From Mesorhizobium muleiense (GTDB lineage: Bacteria > Pseudomonadota > Alphaproteobacteria > Rhizobiales > Rhizobiaceae), in NCBI RefSeq assembly GCF_900099905.1, contig NZ_FNEE01000017.1:62001-126000 (forward strand): a stretch of 64,000 nt of DNA, given 5' to 3'. Positions 36,366-45,127 of this stretch are shown here, piece after piece (within the stretch, counting starts at the first letter, position 1; the number at the start of each line of letters is the position of its first letter). The notes under the pieces were generated by a model. The model was not told where the DNA came from and did not search any database. It saw only the letters and a program-made list of their open reading frames with translations. Position numbers and translations under genes: made by a program.

Positions 36366-36521
36366 ATGTTCGATAAGCTTCGACACCGTTTCGCCCGCTG
36401 GCTTGCCTATCGCCAGACGCTTGCGAGCTTGAGGCAGGCCCCAGACAGCACACTGGCGGATGCTGGCATTTCTCGCGAAGAGATCCGCGAGCATGCCCGC
36501 CACGCCAGCCTGCGTCGTTGA
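36366..36521 (+). CDS. DUF1127 small basic protein
   Basis: 51 residues: MFDKLRHRFARWLAYRQTLA, then a hinge, then LADAGISREEIREHARHA. This is the YjiS-like DUF1127 pattern, abundant in Hyphomicrobiales; some members bind RNA or affect phosphate and stress physiology. Function here is unknown. AGGAG precedes the ATG at 36366. It shares the LysR-divergent promoter region and is followed 11 bp later by a broken reductase gene. Confidence 0.85.
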   Translation: MFDKLRHRFARWLAYRQTLASLRQAPDSTLADAGISREEIREHARHASLRR

Positions 36522-36532
36522 GGAGGCGGGGC

Positions 36533-36660
36533 ATGCAGATGATGGAGCTTTGGGATGGCCGCTCGGTACCGCGCATCGGGATCGGCACCTGGGCGGCGGT
36601 GGCGCCGCGCGCTGGCGATGGCCTATGACATCGGCGCGCGGGTGTTCCGACTAGAATCCC
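36533..36660 (+). pseudogene. 5' relic of an aldo/keto reductase
   Basis: AGGAGG at 36521-36526 and the ATG at 36533 begin MQMMELWDGRSVPRIGIGTW, which is the typical N-terminus of aldo/keto reductases. The frame then shifts; the next frame reads ALAMAYDIGARVF, matching the expected following strand. A stop follows and the rest of the gene is absent, replaced by the leftward LacI-type gene at 36687. So about 90% of the gene has been lost, probably at the edge of an insertion. Confidence 0.6.
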
Positions 36661-36686
36661 TCTGAGGCATCGTCGAGATAAATGAG

Positions 36687-37721
36687 TCAGATGTTTTCCG
36701 GCGTGACTATTTCAAAAGGTATAGACCGCTGGAGGGTCGCGACCGGTGCTTGCGGCCCAATCACGTCAATCATCGTCTGCACAAGGAGGGCGGAGGTCGC
36801 CTCGAGTGGATGACAAAGCGCTGCTGTGATTAATCCCTCGGACAGGCCTTTTCTCGTCTCGGGTCCAATGTCACGGCAAACCAGCTTGATTCCCGCCCGC
36901 CTTTCGGCAGGAACCTCTCGCAGCGCACGGAGCACCCCGGTTATTCCACCACCGACGATCAGAATTCCCACAAGGTCATCAGTCGTCTTCAGGAGTTCGG
37001 CTACCATACGATAAGCTTCACTCGATTCCTCACGAGTAGGGCGACTTTCTTCCACTGCGAGCCGCGGAGCGTGTTCACGCAAATACGAACGGAAGCTGGC
37101 GTCCGAAACGTCTTGGCATTGATACCGGTGATTGCCTATGAAAACCGCAATGCGCCCTGGACCTTGGGTGGTTTGCGCAACCAAGAATGCCGCTGTGCGT
37201 CCCAGCTTCCAGTTGTCCGTGCCCACGTACGCTGCCCGTTCCGGCGCGGATTGGTCAGTAATATAAGCAACAACGGGCTTCCCCATTTCCTTCAGTGAAC
37301 GGATGGCCTGACCTATGATTGGGTGATCTGCGGCAACCACCGCGACTGCGTCGCAAGAGTCGCCAAGCGCGATGAGGCGGCTAGAGAAAGTCTCCGGCGT
37401 CAGCAGATCGACAAACTCGACGACAGCCTCGACCACCTCGTCGCGACGAGCGCGACAGGCTGCGATTATTTTCTTTCCGAACAGTTGGTAGAGTTCACGG
37501 GTCGATTGCTGCAGCAGGAAACCAAATCGGTGATGGGGCGATAGTTTCTTGGCCCGGTCGTCGATCGCTCCGATCCCATAGAACCCGATTTCTTCGGCTG
37601 CGCTTTGTACTCGTTGCACGGTTTTTGGGCGAACGGAGACAGTGCCGCTGAGGATTCTGTTCACAGTCGCCACTGATACGCCAGCGGCTTGAGCGAGGTC
37701 GCGAATTGTCGGTCGCCTCAT
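36687..37721 (-). CDS. LacI-family transcriptional regulator of the moc-like cluster
   Basis: 344 residues. The HTH is MRRPTIRDLAQAAGVSVATV followed by NRILSGTVSVRPKTVQRV. The effector domain resembles ribose-binding type LacI proteins (RFGFLLQQSTRELYQLFGKKI; YVGTDNWKLGRTAAFLV; ILIVGGGITGVLRAL). It is divergent from the MocD-like gene and probably represses that operon until the sugar-like inducer binds. The ATG at 37721 has AGAGGGA upstream; longer starts are open but unlikely. Confidence 0.88.
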   Translation of the reverse strand: MRRPTIRDLAQAAGVSVATVNRILSGTVSVRPKTVQRVQSAAEEIGFYGIGAIDDRAKKLSPHHRFGFLLQQSTRELYQLFGKKIIAACRARRDEVVEAVVEFVDLLTPETFSSRLIALGDSCDAVAVVAADHPIIGQAIRSLKEMGKPVVAYITDQSAPERAAYVGTDNWKLGRTAAFLVAQTTQGPGRIAVFIGNHRYQCQDVSDASFRSYLREHAPRLAVEESRPTREESSEAYRMVAELLKTTDDLVGILIVGGGITGVLRALREVPAERRAGIKLVCRDIGPETRKGLSEGLITAALCHPLEATSALLVQTMIDVIGPQAPVATLQRSIPFEIVTPENI

Positions 37722-37737
37722 AGAACCGTCCCTCTTC

Positions 37738-37768
37738 TGTATCATCATGAGTGAGACATTATGATACA
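37738..37768. promoter_or_regulatory. Inverted repeat between LacI-type gene and moc-like operon
   Basis: TGTATCATCAT (37738-37748) faces ATTATGATACA (37758-37768), an 11-bp inverted repeat with one mismatch and a 9-bp spacer. The outer 8 bp are perfect. It starts 17 bp upstream of the regulator start, so binding there could control both directions. It is a candidate LacI-type operator, although the spacing is wider than the classical compact site. Confidence 0.5.
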
Positions 37769-37889
37769 AATGCGACCTCAATACTATTTTTGCGTTCCGA
37801 CAATATCAAGCCTCCGATATGAATCGTCTCCGTTGAGGCCAATCGGGTGAAGGCAGACCGGAATTGGTCGGCCAGGAGGCGCTGTTCAG

Positions 37890-38936
37890 ATGGATGACCT
37901 TCAGTATGGAACGCGCGACAAACGCGGAAACTGGGTCCCGCACCGCCGCGCCGAGCCGGTGCCGATCTGGCATCGCCCGTTCAATGCCAAGAAGGTACTG
38001 GCCTGGATTCCCGAGTTTCTTTGGCCTTGGAATGCGTTCCACATGGCCACGGCAATCATCTGGGTCAACTTGCTCATTCCGAGCTGGGAGAGCCTGGCAA
38101 CCTTTTCTCTGCTCAACTACCTTTGGCTTTTCGGCCTGAACGCAGTGGGCATTTTTCTCTTCTACGGGTTCTTTGAGGTGCGCTATTACATCCAGCGCAA
38201 GCAAGAGAACCGCTTCAAGTATAATCCAAAATTTCCATCTGACGCGCCATCCGACGTCTTCTGGTTTCAGAGCCAGAACATCGACAATTTCACCCGCTCG
38301 TTTTTCATCACCATACCGCTGTGGAGCCTGGTCGAAATCGTGATGCTGTGGGCCTACGCCAACAGCTGGGCGGTCTGGCTGCCCTGGACGACGAATTGGC
38401 TTTACCTATCGTTCCTCGTCATCATCGCACCGGCCTTGCATGAGATCTATTTCTTCTTCCTGCACCGCGCCATCCATTGGCCGCCGCTCTACAAATGGGT
38501 GCACTCGGTTCACCACAATTCGATCAACCCCAGTCCGTGGTCGTCGCTGTCCATGCATCCGGTGGAAGGGTTCCTCTACCATGCCGAAGCCTGGCTGCAC
38601 CTGCTGATCCCATCCAACCCGGTCTGCGCGTACTTCACGCTGCATGGGGCCGGCTTCGGAGCGGTGAATGGCCATCTTGGGTTTGAGACCTTCGAACTCA
38701 CCGACAAGGTCAAGCTCGATAGCCATTCCTACGTCCACTACCTGCACCACAAGTATTTCGAGGTGAACTACGGCGGTGATGGTCTGGTCCCTCTCGATAT
38801 GCTTTTCGGCACTTGGCACGACGGAAGCAAGGAGGCCGACGAGGCTATGAAGGCGCGCTTTCGCAAGAAGAAAGAAAAGCTCCGCGCCAAGCAGGAAGCC
38901 CCCGACGGCAGGGCCTCTGACATGCCGGCAGAGTAA
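37890..38936 (+). CDS. mocD: MocD-like membrane di-iron oxygenase (sterol desaturase/fatty acid hydroxylase family)
   Basis: 348 residues with four or five membrane helices and the histidine boxes of integral di-iron oxygenases: HEIYFFFLHR near 184, HSVHH at 205-209 and HYLHH at 283-287. In Sinorhizobium rhizopine catabolism MocD is an oxygenase that, with ferredoxin MocE and a reductase, starts breakdown of the O-methylated inosamine. The same role is inferred here because a Rieske ferredoxin, MocA- and MocC-like genes and a transporter follow. AGGAGG lies before the ATG. A general lipid hydroxylase is the alternative. Confidence 0.75.
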   Translation: MDDLQYGTRDKRGNWVPHRRAEPVPIWHRPFNAKKVLAWIPEFLWPWNAFHMATAIIWVNLLIPSWESLATFSLLNYLWLFGLNAVGIFLFYGFFEVRYYIQRKQENRFKYNPKFPSDAPSDVFWFQSQNIDNFTRSFFITIPLWSLVEIVMLWAYANSWAVWLPWTTNWLYLSFLVIIAPALHEIYFFFLHRAIHWPPLYKWVHSVHHNSINPSPWSSLSMHPVEGFLYHAEAWLHLLIPSNPVCAYFTLHGAGFGAVNGHLGFETFELTDKVKLDSHSYVHYLHHKYFEVNYGGDGLVPLDMLFGTWHDGSKEADEAMKARFRKKKEKLRAKQEAPDGRASDMPAE

Positions 38937-39033
38937 TCAACAGTCGCTGTTTCGCTTTGTGTGCCCGGAGGAGGGTGAGCGGATCGCCATGTTTTTTCAA
39001 ACCCGCGGGGCGGGTCAACCTGGGAGGAAGACC

Positions 39034-39999
39034 ATGAAACTCTTCAAGACGTTGGTGTCGGCAACGGTGCTTACCGCATTCAGCACCGGCATGACGCTTG
39101 CCGCCGACATCTTCGTTATCGGCGGCAAGCCGGACGATCCATTCTGGTCGATCGTCAAGCGCGGTGCCGAAGACGCCGGTAAGGTCGTCGAAGCTCAAGG
39201 GGGTAAGGTCACCTGGCTCGGGCCGCAGAACTACGACAATCTAGGCGTGGATGCCGCCGAGCTGATCCGCCAGGCCATCGACCAGAAGGCCGACGCCATT
39301 GTCGGTCCGGACTGGGTGCCGGAAGCCATGGATCCGGCGTTCAAGGCGGTTGTTGACGCTGGCATCCCGCTTGTCATCTACAATGCCGGCGGTTTGCAGG
39401 CGGCAGATCGCCTCGGCGCCATGAACTATGTCGGCTCGGACGACTACAAGGGCGGCGTCGCCGGCGGCGAGTATCTCGCCAAGGCCGGCAACAAGAAAGG
39501 CGTCTGCATCAACACACTGCCGGGTGCGGCCAATATCGAGGCCTACTGTGGTGGCTTCAAGGAGGGGATGAAGAATGGCGGCGGCGAGGCCGATGTGTTG
39601 CCGTTGCCAGCCACCTCATTCGGCTCGGCAACAGCAGTAGCACAGGCGGTGAAGGCCTATCTGCTGCAGCATCAAGACGTAACCGCTGTGTTCACCATCG
39701 GCAATGTCGACGCCAATTCGGCCATGAACGGCCTCACCCAGGCCGGCAAGGCCGGGCAGGTTCAGCTGTGCGGCATCAACTTTGACGAGACCATCCTGAA
39801 TAACATCAGAGATGGGAAACAGGCCTGCGCGATCGACCAGCAGGGCTACTGGCAAGGCTACCTCGCCGTCTCGATCTTGAATGGCAAGATAAACTACGGG
39901 CTGACCGTGCCGACGCGCGAGATCCTCACCGGTCCTGGTATCATCGACAAGAACACTGTCGAGCTGACCATTGCCGGCGTGAAGGCCGGCGCGCGCTAG
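39034..39999 (+). CDS. CUT2 ABC transporter substrate-binding protein (MocB-like position)
   Basis: 321 residues. Signal peptide MKLFKTLVSATVLTAFSTGM (to about 24), then a type I periplasmic fold: DIFVIGGKPDDPFWSIVKRG, EAMDPAFKAVVDAGIPLVIY, NYVGSDDYKGGVAGGEYLAKAG and TREILTGPGIIDK. It belongs to the ribose/inositol binding family. GGGAGGAAG precedes the ATG at 39034. In the moc context the ligand could be a rhizopine or a related inositol, but this is inferred. A strong hairpin separates it from the permease genes. Confidence 0.87.
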   Translation: MKLFKTLVSATVLTAFSTGMTLAADIFVIGGKPDDPFWSIVKRGAEDAGKVVEAQGGKVTWLGPQNYDNLGVDAAELIRQAIDQKADAIVGPDWVPEAMDPAFKAVVDAGIPLVIYNAGGLQAADRLGAMNYVGSDDYKGGVAGGEYLAKAGNKKGVCINTLPGAANIEAYCGGFKEGMKNGGGEADVLPLPATSFGSATAVAQAVKAYLLQHQDVTAVFTIGNVDANSAMNGLTQAGKAGQVQLCGINFDETILNNIRDGKQACAIDQQGYWQGYLAVSILNGKINYGLTVPTREILTGPGIIDKNTVELTIAGVKAGAR

Positions 40000-40009
40000 G
40001 TGTCCTTAC

Positions 40010-40037
40010 GGCCGCCCGCCTTGTGAGGCGGGCGGCC
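40010..40037. terminator. Strong hairpin after the CUT2 binding-protein gene
   Basis: Perfect 11-bp stem GGCCGCCCGCC / GGCGGGCGGCC with a 6-base loop, 10 bases after the stop codon. Only a weak T-rich tail follows. It probably protects or partly terminates the message so that the binding protein is made in excess of the permeases downstream. Confidence 0.7.
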
Positions 40038-40096
40038 AGTTCATTCTACTTCCATAGCGACCGCCATCTTGGCGCTCGATAACTCGCGGATTACCC

Positions 40097-41143
40097 ATGA
40101 CGGCACATCCCGTGACATCCACCCCAACGCCGATGGCAAACCGCGGCCGTTCTGGACTGGCCCTGGGTCGTCTGGCGCGGCGGCCCGAGACGGGCTCGTT
40201 CCTGGGCATGGCCGCAGTCTTTCTGTTCTTCGCCATATTCGGAGGCAGTGGTTTTTTGTCAGCGGCCGGTACGGCCAGTTGGCTGAGCATCGCCTCCGAG
40301 ATCGGCATCATCGCTCTGCCGATAGGGCTGCTGATGATCGCTGGTGAACTGGACATCTCGGTCGGCGCCGTGATTCCCGCGGCCTCTCTAACGGCCGTGA
40401 TCGTATCCGGCTACTATGGCCTGCCTGATTGGCTCGGCATCACGGCCGCCCTTGGGCTCGGTCTCGCCATCGGCTTGATCAACGGCGTGTTCGTCACGCG
40501 AACCACGATCCCGTCCCTGATAATCACAATAGGAACGATGTTCGGCACAATGGGCCTGACGCTGGGCCTTACGGTGATGATCGCCGGCAGCACCGGTGTC
40601 TCGCTGGTGCCCGACGACCTCACGAAGACGCTTCTCGGCCAACATCTCGGGGGCATGTTCCAAGTGACGATTCTCTGGTGGCTCGTCTACATCGCCGCCC
40701 TTCTTTGGCTCCTCCACATCTCGCCCGTGGGCAACTGGATCTATGCACTCGGGGGCGACAAGGAGAGCGCGCGCAACGCGGGCATCCCCACCAAGCGGCT
40801 TACCATCGGCCTATTCATGCTTTCGGGGTTTTCCGCCGCGTTCGTCGGAGTCAGCCAGCTGATGGTCTACCAGAGCGCTCAGGTTCTGGCTGGGCAGTCC
40901 TTCATCTTCAATTCGATCATGTGCGTGGTCATCGGGGGCGTTCTGCTTACCGGCGGATTTGGCTCGGTCGTAGGTATCGTGTTCGGCACGATCACCTTCT
41001 CCATCGTAAACCAGGGCATCTACTTCACGAGTATCGATCCCAACATGGGAAGCGTCATCATCGGCGCGCTTCTCCTGATCGCCGTGCTCACCAACGACAC
41101 CTTTCGGCAGCTGGCGCTCAGCTACTCATCGAAGAAGGCTTGA
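40097..41143 (+). CDS. CUT2 ABC transporter permease 1 (RbsC family)
   Basis: 348 residues with about eight to ten membrane helices. RbsC-type landmarks: IGLLMIAGELDISVGAVIPAA, GLINGVFVTRTTIPSLIIT, YALGGDKESARNAGIPT and GGVLLTGGFGSVVGIVFGT. It is clearly paralogous to the next gene; the two probably form a heterodimeric channel. The ATG at 40097 gives a 40-residue cytoplasmic N-terminus. Confidence 0.9.
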   Translation: MTAHPVTSTPTPMANRGRSGLALGRLARRPETGSFLGMAAVFLFFAIFGGSGFLSAAGTASWLSIASEIGIIALPIGLLMIAGELDISVGAVIPAASLTAVIVSGYYGLPDWLGITAALGLGLAIGLINGVFVTRTTIPSLIITIGTMFGTMGLTLGLTVMIAGSTGVSLVPDDLTKTLLGQHLGGMFQVTILWWLVYIAALLWLLHISPVGNWIYALGGDKESARNAGIPTKRLTIGLFMLSGFSAAFVGVSQLMVYQSAQVLAGQSFIFNSIMCVVIGGVLLTGGFGSVVGIVFGTITFSIVNQGIYFTSIDPNMGSVIIGALLLIAVLTNDTFRQLALSYSSKKA

Positions 41144-41152
41144 GGGACCGCC

Positions 41153-42175
41153 ATGACTGAGGCAATCAAATCCTTGTTGCGCCGCCCGGAAGCCGGCTCG
41201 ATCCTCAGCCTGATCGGGGTGGTGCTGTTCTTCGTGTTTTTCGGTGGCGTGGACCTGGGCACACTCCTTGGCGCGGCGAGCTGGGTGAATTTCGCCGCCA
41301 ATCTCGGCATTGTCGCCATTCCGGTCGGTCTGCTGATGATCTCGGGTGAACTCGACATCTCCATCGGCGCATTGATCCCCGCGGGCTCTATGACCACCGC
41401 CATCCTTAGCGGCTACTATGACCTGCCCATCGCGGTGGGCATGGCCGGCGCCCTGGCGGTCGGCGTGGCGGTCGGCCTCGTCAATGGTTTGCTGACGATC
41501 CGCACCTCGGTGCCTTCGTTGATCATCACGCTCGCCACCCTGGTTGCGATGCAGGGCTTGGTGCTCAGTGGGTCCGTGTTGTTAACTGGCAACGCCAGCG
41601 TTGCCGTCACCGCTCCCGAATGGGCCAAATTCCTGTTCGGACAGCTTATCGGTGGAAGCCACCAGGTCATCATCGTCTGGTGGGTAGTGTTCGCTGTCAT
41701 CATTGGCTTCGTGCTGCACAAGACCCGCTATGGCAATTGGCTGTTTGCAATGGGCGGCGATCGCGTCAGCGCCCGCAATGCAGGCATTCCGACAAACCGC
41801 ATGACCATCGCACTGTTCGTGCTGTCCGCCGTTAGCGCCACATTCGTTGGCATGTGTCAGGCGATCCTGTTCAACTCGGCCCAGGTTTCCGGCGGAATGA
41901 ACTTCATCTTCAACGCGATCGTGTCCGTGGTGGTCGGCGGCGTGCTGCTCACGGGAGGGTTCGGCTCGGTCATCGGCATCTTCGTCGGTACCATCACGTT
42001 CGCCATTGTCAGCCAGGGCATCTACTTCACCCAGATCGACCGGAACTGGTCGAACCTGATCATCGGCGTGATGCTTTTGACGGCGGTTCTGATGAATCAG
42101 GCATTCCGGGAACTGGCTCTGTCTTATTGGCGAGGTTCAAAACAAAGCGTGCCGAGGGCACCCATACAGCACTGA
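41153..42175 (+). CDS. CUT2 ABC transporter permease 2 (RbsC family)
   Basis: 340 residues. It shares with the upstream permease PVGLLMISGELDISIGALIP, GLVNGLLTIRTSVPSLIIT, MGGDRVSARNAGIPTNR and GGVLLTGGFGSVIGIFVGT. The pair looks like a tandem duplication followed by divergence. Only 9 bp separate the two genes, and the ATPase gene follows after 58 bp. Confidence 0.9.
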   Translation: MTEAIKSLLRRPEAGSILSLIGVVLFFVFFGGVDLGTLLGAASWVNFAANLGIVAIPVGLLMISGELDISIGALIPAGSMTTAILSGYYDLPIAVGMAGALAVGVAVGLVNGLLTIRTSVPSLIITLATLVAMQGLVLSGSVLLTGNASVAVTAPEWAKFLFGQLIGGSHQVIIVWWVVFAVIIGFVLHKTRYGNWLFAMGGDRVSARNAGIPTNRMTIALFVLSAVSATFVGMCQAILFNSAQVSGGMNFIFNAIVSVVVGGVLLTGGFGSVIGIFVGTITFAIVSQGIYFTQIDRNWSNLIIGVMLLTAVLMNQAFRELALSYWRGSKQSVPRAPIQH

Positions 42176-42233
42176 GCGATGCGGCTGCAGTTGCGATCAG
42201 CGACTGCTTGGAAGAACGAAAGATGCGACAATC

Positions 42234-43028
42234 ATGAGCGAAAAACCGGCCATTCTCGAACTGAAAAATGTCAACAAGTCTTTCGGCCCGATCGACGTGT
42301 TGCATAACATCTCGCTGCAAATTCGCCGGGGTGAGGTCTTGTGTCTCCTCGGCGACAACGGCGCCGGGAAGTCCACTCTCATCAAGGTGTTGGCAGGCGT
42401 CCACAAGCCGACCAGCGGCGAGATCCTGATGGACGGAAAGACGGTCAGCTTCGACCGTCCGAGCGCTGCGCAGGAGCGGGGCATTGCCACCGTGCACCAG
42501 TTCGGCGGAACGTTCCCCTTAATGAGCATTGGCCGCTCCTTCTTCGTTGGGTTGGAGCCGACAAAGGGTTGGGGTCCGTTCAAGATCTACGACCGCAAGC
42601 GCGCCAACGAGATCGCGGTGAAAGCGGTGCGGGATTTCGGCATCACCCGTATCGACGACGGCGACCGGCTGGTCGGTGGCCTGTCAGGCGGGGAACGCCA
42701 GTCTTTGGCCATTGCCCGCGCCGTGCATTTCGGCGCTCGTGTTCTGATCCTCGATGAGCCGACGGCAGCGCTCGGCGTCAAGCAGGCAGGGCACGTGCTG
42801 CGCATCGTCAATGAAGCCAAGCGGCGCGGTCTCGCGGTCGTCTTCATCACCCACCAGGTGATGCACGCGATGGCGGTGGGAGACCATTTCGCCGTCCTCA
42901 TTCGCGGTGCGATCGCCGCCGATTTCCGGAAGCGCGAGAAGACCCGCGAGGAGATCACCGACCTGATGGCCGGCGGTGAAACCATGGCTGACCTCGAGGC
43001 GGAAATCGAGCATGAATTGCATGCATGA
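42234..43028 (+). CDS. CUT2 ABC transporter ATP-binding protein, single domain
   Basis: 264 residues with one ATPase domain rather than the tandem pair of RbsA-type proteins. Walker A is GDNGAGKST, the signature LSGGERQSLAIARA, Walker B VLILDEPTAALG and the switch His FITHQVMHAM. The Q-loop region reads IATVHQFGGTFP. It energises the two permeases upstream. The single-domain form resembles FrcA-type transporters. Confidence 0.9.
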   Translation: MSEKPAILELKNVNKSFGPIDVLHNISLQIRRGEVLCLLGDNGAGKSTLIKVLAGVHKPTSGEILMDGKTVSFDRPSAAQERGIATVHQFGGTFPLMSIGRSFFVGLEPTKGWGPFKIYDRKRANEIAVKAVRDFGITRIDDGDRLVGGLSGGERQSLAIARAVHFGARVLILDEPTAALGVKQAGHVLRIVNEAKRRGLAVVFITHQVMHAMAVGDHFAVLIRGAIAADFRKREKTREEITDLMAGGETMADLEAEIEHELHA

Positions 43029-43166
43029 TCACAATGACAATGCGCCGTCTTTCGAGCTGGATCGGCGGGCGGCTCGATCGTTTTCCTCGGGAAACCTCTG
43101 CCGTCGACCGGCCCTGATGACCCTTGGCGCCACTAGCCACTTCACGTCGAACAAAGCAGAAGAAAT

Positions 43167-44160
43167 ATGACAATACGCATTGCGGTGATCGGTGCCGGTG
43201 TGATGGGCGCCGACCACGCCAGGATAGTGGCGGAAGACCTTCCCGGAGCAAGCCTTCAGCTGGTGTGCGACATGGATGAGGCGCGTGCCCGACACCTTTG
43301 GTGCGCTCGACATCTCCACCGATCCAGAAGGCGTTGTTGCGCGGAAGGACGTGGACGCAATCATCGTGGCGAGCCCTGACGCCACGCATGCGCCGCTGTC
43401 GAAGGCCTGCATTGCCGCCGGCAAGCGTGTCTTGTGCGAAAAACCCCTCTCGCAAGCGTCCGCTGACTGTATCGCGGTGATGGAGGCCGAACAGAAGGCG
43501 GGCGCGAAATTCGTCCAGCTTGGCTTCATGCGGCGTTACGATCGCTCCTACCAGGAGATGAAACGGGCGCTAGCAGACGGCCGCCTTGGCCGGCCCCTGA
43601 TGATGCACAATTTTCACCGCAATGTCGAAACGCCGGCTGCAGATTTCACCGGCGCTATGGCTATCACCAATTCGGCTCCACACGAGTTCGATGTCGTGCG
43701 CTATGTGGTCTCGACGGAATATGCGTCGATCTCGGCCTTCCAGCCGAAACGCTCAGATGCCCGAGTCGCGCCTGTCTTCATGGTGCTGGAGACGGTCGAT
43801 GGCCAGCTCGTCAACATCGAGATCAACAACAATGCCGCCTATGGTTACGATGTCCGCGCCGAGCTGATCGGCGAGCGGGGGACCGTTGCGATGAACAACG
43901 TCGCCTACACTCGCATCGATTCTGCGCTTGCACAGAGCACGAGCTACGACGCCGACTGGCGGACCCGCTATGCCGATGCCTACCGTCGGCAGAACCGCGA
44001 CTTCCTACGCTTCGCCATGACTGGTGAGTTCCCGGCAACCGCTGCGAATTGCTGGGACGGTTATTGCGCCGCCGTCGTTGCCGAGGCGGGCGTGAAGGCG
44101 TTGCACGAGGGCCGCCGCGTACCCGTCCAAATGATCGCAAAGCCGGAGTTTTACAAGTGA
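43167..44160 (+). pseudogene. mocA: MocA-like Gfo/Idh/MocA dehydrogenase split by a frameshift
   Basis: The first frame (from the ATG at 43167) gives the Rossmann start MTIRIAVIGAGVMGADHARI and ends in LVCDMDEARARH near 43287. The family then continues in the +1 frame from about 43285: DTFGALDISTDPEGVVARKD, LCEKPLSQ (the conserved EKP), FMRRYDRSYQEM and NSAPHEFDVVRY, ending at 44160. One extra base or two missing bases near GTGCCCGAC explain it. Without correction, translation stops at 43379. MocA-type proteins oxidise inositol-like polyols. Either the gene is inactive or the sequence has an error. Confidence 0.8.
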
Positions 44161-45116
44161 AGCTGGGTTTCGTTTCAGACAGCCTCGGCAATCTGCCCTT
44201 CGAAACGATGCTGGATTATGCGAAGCGCATGGGTGTCTCCGGCGTCGAGGTAAACACCTGTGGTTGGTCCACCGCGCCGCATTTTCGGCTTTCGTCCATG
44301 CTGGGCAACAGGGAAGGCCAGAAGCGCTTCGTTGGCGCGTTCGAGGAGCGCGGGCTAGAAATCATCAGCCTCAACGCAAACGGCAATCCGCTACACCCGA
44401 CCGACCCGGCCCAGGGCGAAGGGCTGAAAACCACTATTCGCGTCGCGGGCGAAATGGGCATCCGGACGGTCTGCACCATGAGCGGCCTCCCGGCCGGCAA
44501 CGCTGCAGATACCATGCCTAACTGGGTCGTCTCGTCGTGGCCTCCGGAAACACAGGCCATTTTGAAATACCAGTGGGAAGAGAAGCTGATTCCCTTCTGG
44601 ACCGAGATCGTGACGTTGGCTGAAGAGAACGGCGTGGAGCGCATCGCGCTTGAACTCCACGGCAACCAGTGTGTCTTCAACGTGCCCTCGCTGCTGAAGT
44701 TGCGACAGGTGGTCGGACCGGTCGTGGGGGCGAATCTGGACCCTTCGCATCTGTTCTGGATGGGTGCCGACCCGCTGGCAGCGGCCCAATCGTTGGGCGA
44801 GGCGGTTTATCACGTTCATGCCAAGGACACGATGCTCAACGCACCAGTGCAGGCGACGACATCTCTGCTCGAGAATGGCAGCCTGACGGATCTTCCGGCC
44901 CGGTCATGGAGCTACATCACGCTTGGCTTCGGCCATGGCGAGGAGTGGTGGCGGCAATTCTGCTATCGCCTCAAGATGGCCGGCTATGACGGCTGGCTTT
45001 CCATCGAGCATGAGGACGTGCTCCTGAACTCCCTGGAAGGACTCGAAAAGTCCCTGGCGCTACTGCAGGGGGTCATGCCGTCCGCCCCCGCCGACTACAA
45101 ACCGCAAGCCATCTGA
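44157..45116 (+). CDS. mocC: MocC-like sugar phosphate isomerase/epimerase (TIM barrel)
   Basis: 319 residues of the xylose isomerase-like TIM-barrel family. Metal-binding stretches include ERIALELHGNQ (Glu), GANLDPSHLFW (Asp, His), YHVHAKDTML (His, Asp) and WLSIEHEDVL (Glu). The GTG at 44157 overlaps the stop of the MocA-like gene by 3 bp, so the genes are coupled. MocC and IolE/IolH-like proteins isomerise or dehydrate inosose-type intermediates. The exact reaction is not known here. Confidence 0.82.
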   Translation: MKLGFVSDSLGNLPFETMLDYAKRMGVSGVEVNTCGWSTAPHFRLSSMLGNREGQKRFVGAFEERGLEIISLNANGNPLHPTDPAQGEGLKTTIRVAGEMGIRTVCTMSGLPAGNAADTMPNWVVSSWPPETQAILKYQWEEKLIPFWTEIVTLAEENGVERIALELHGNQCVFNVPSLLKLRQVVGPVVGANLDPSHLFWMGADPLAAAQSLGEAVYHVHAKDTMLNAPVQATTSLLENGSLTDLPARSWSYITLGFGHGEEWWRQFCYRLKMAGYDGWLSIEHEDVLLNSLEGLEKSLALLQGVMPSAPADYKPQAI

Positions 45117-45127
45117 AGGAAGGTTCC

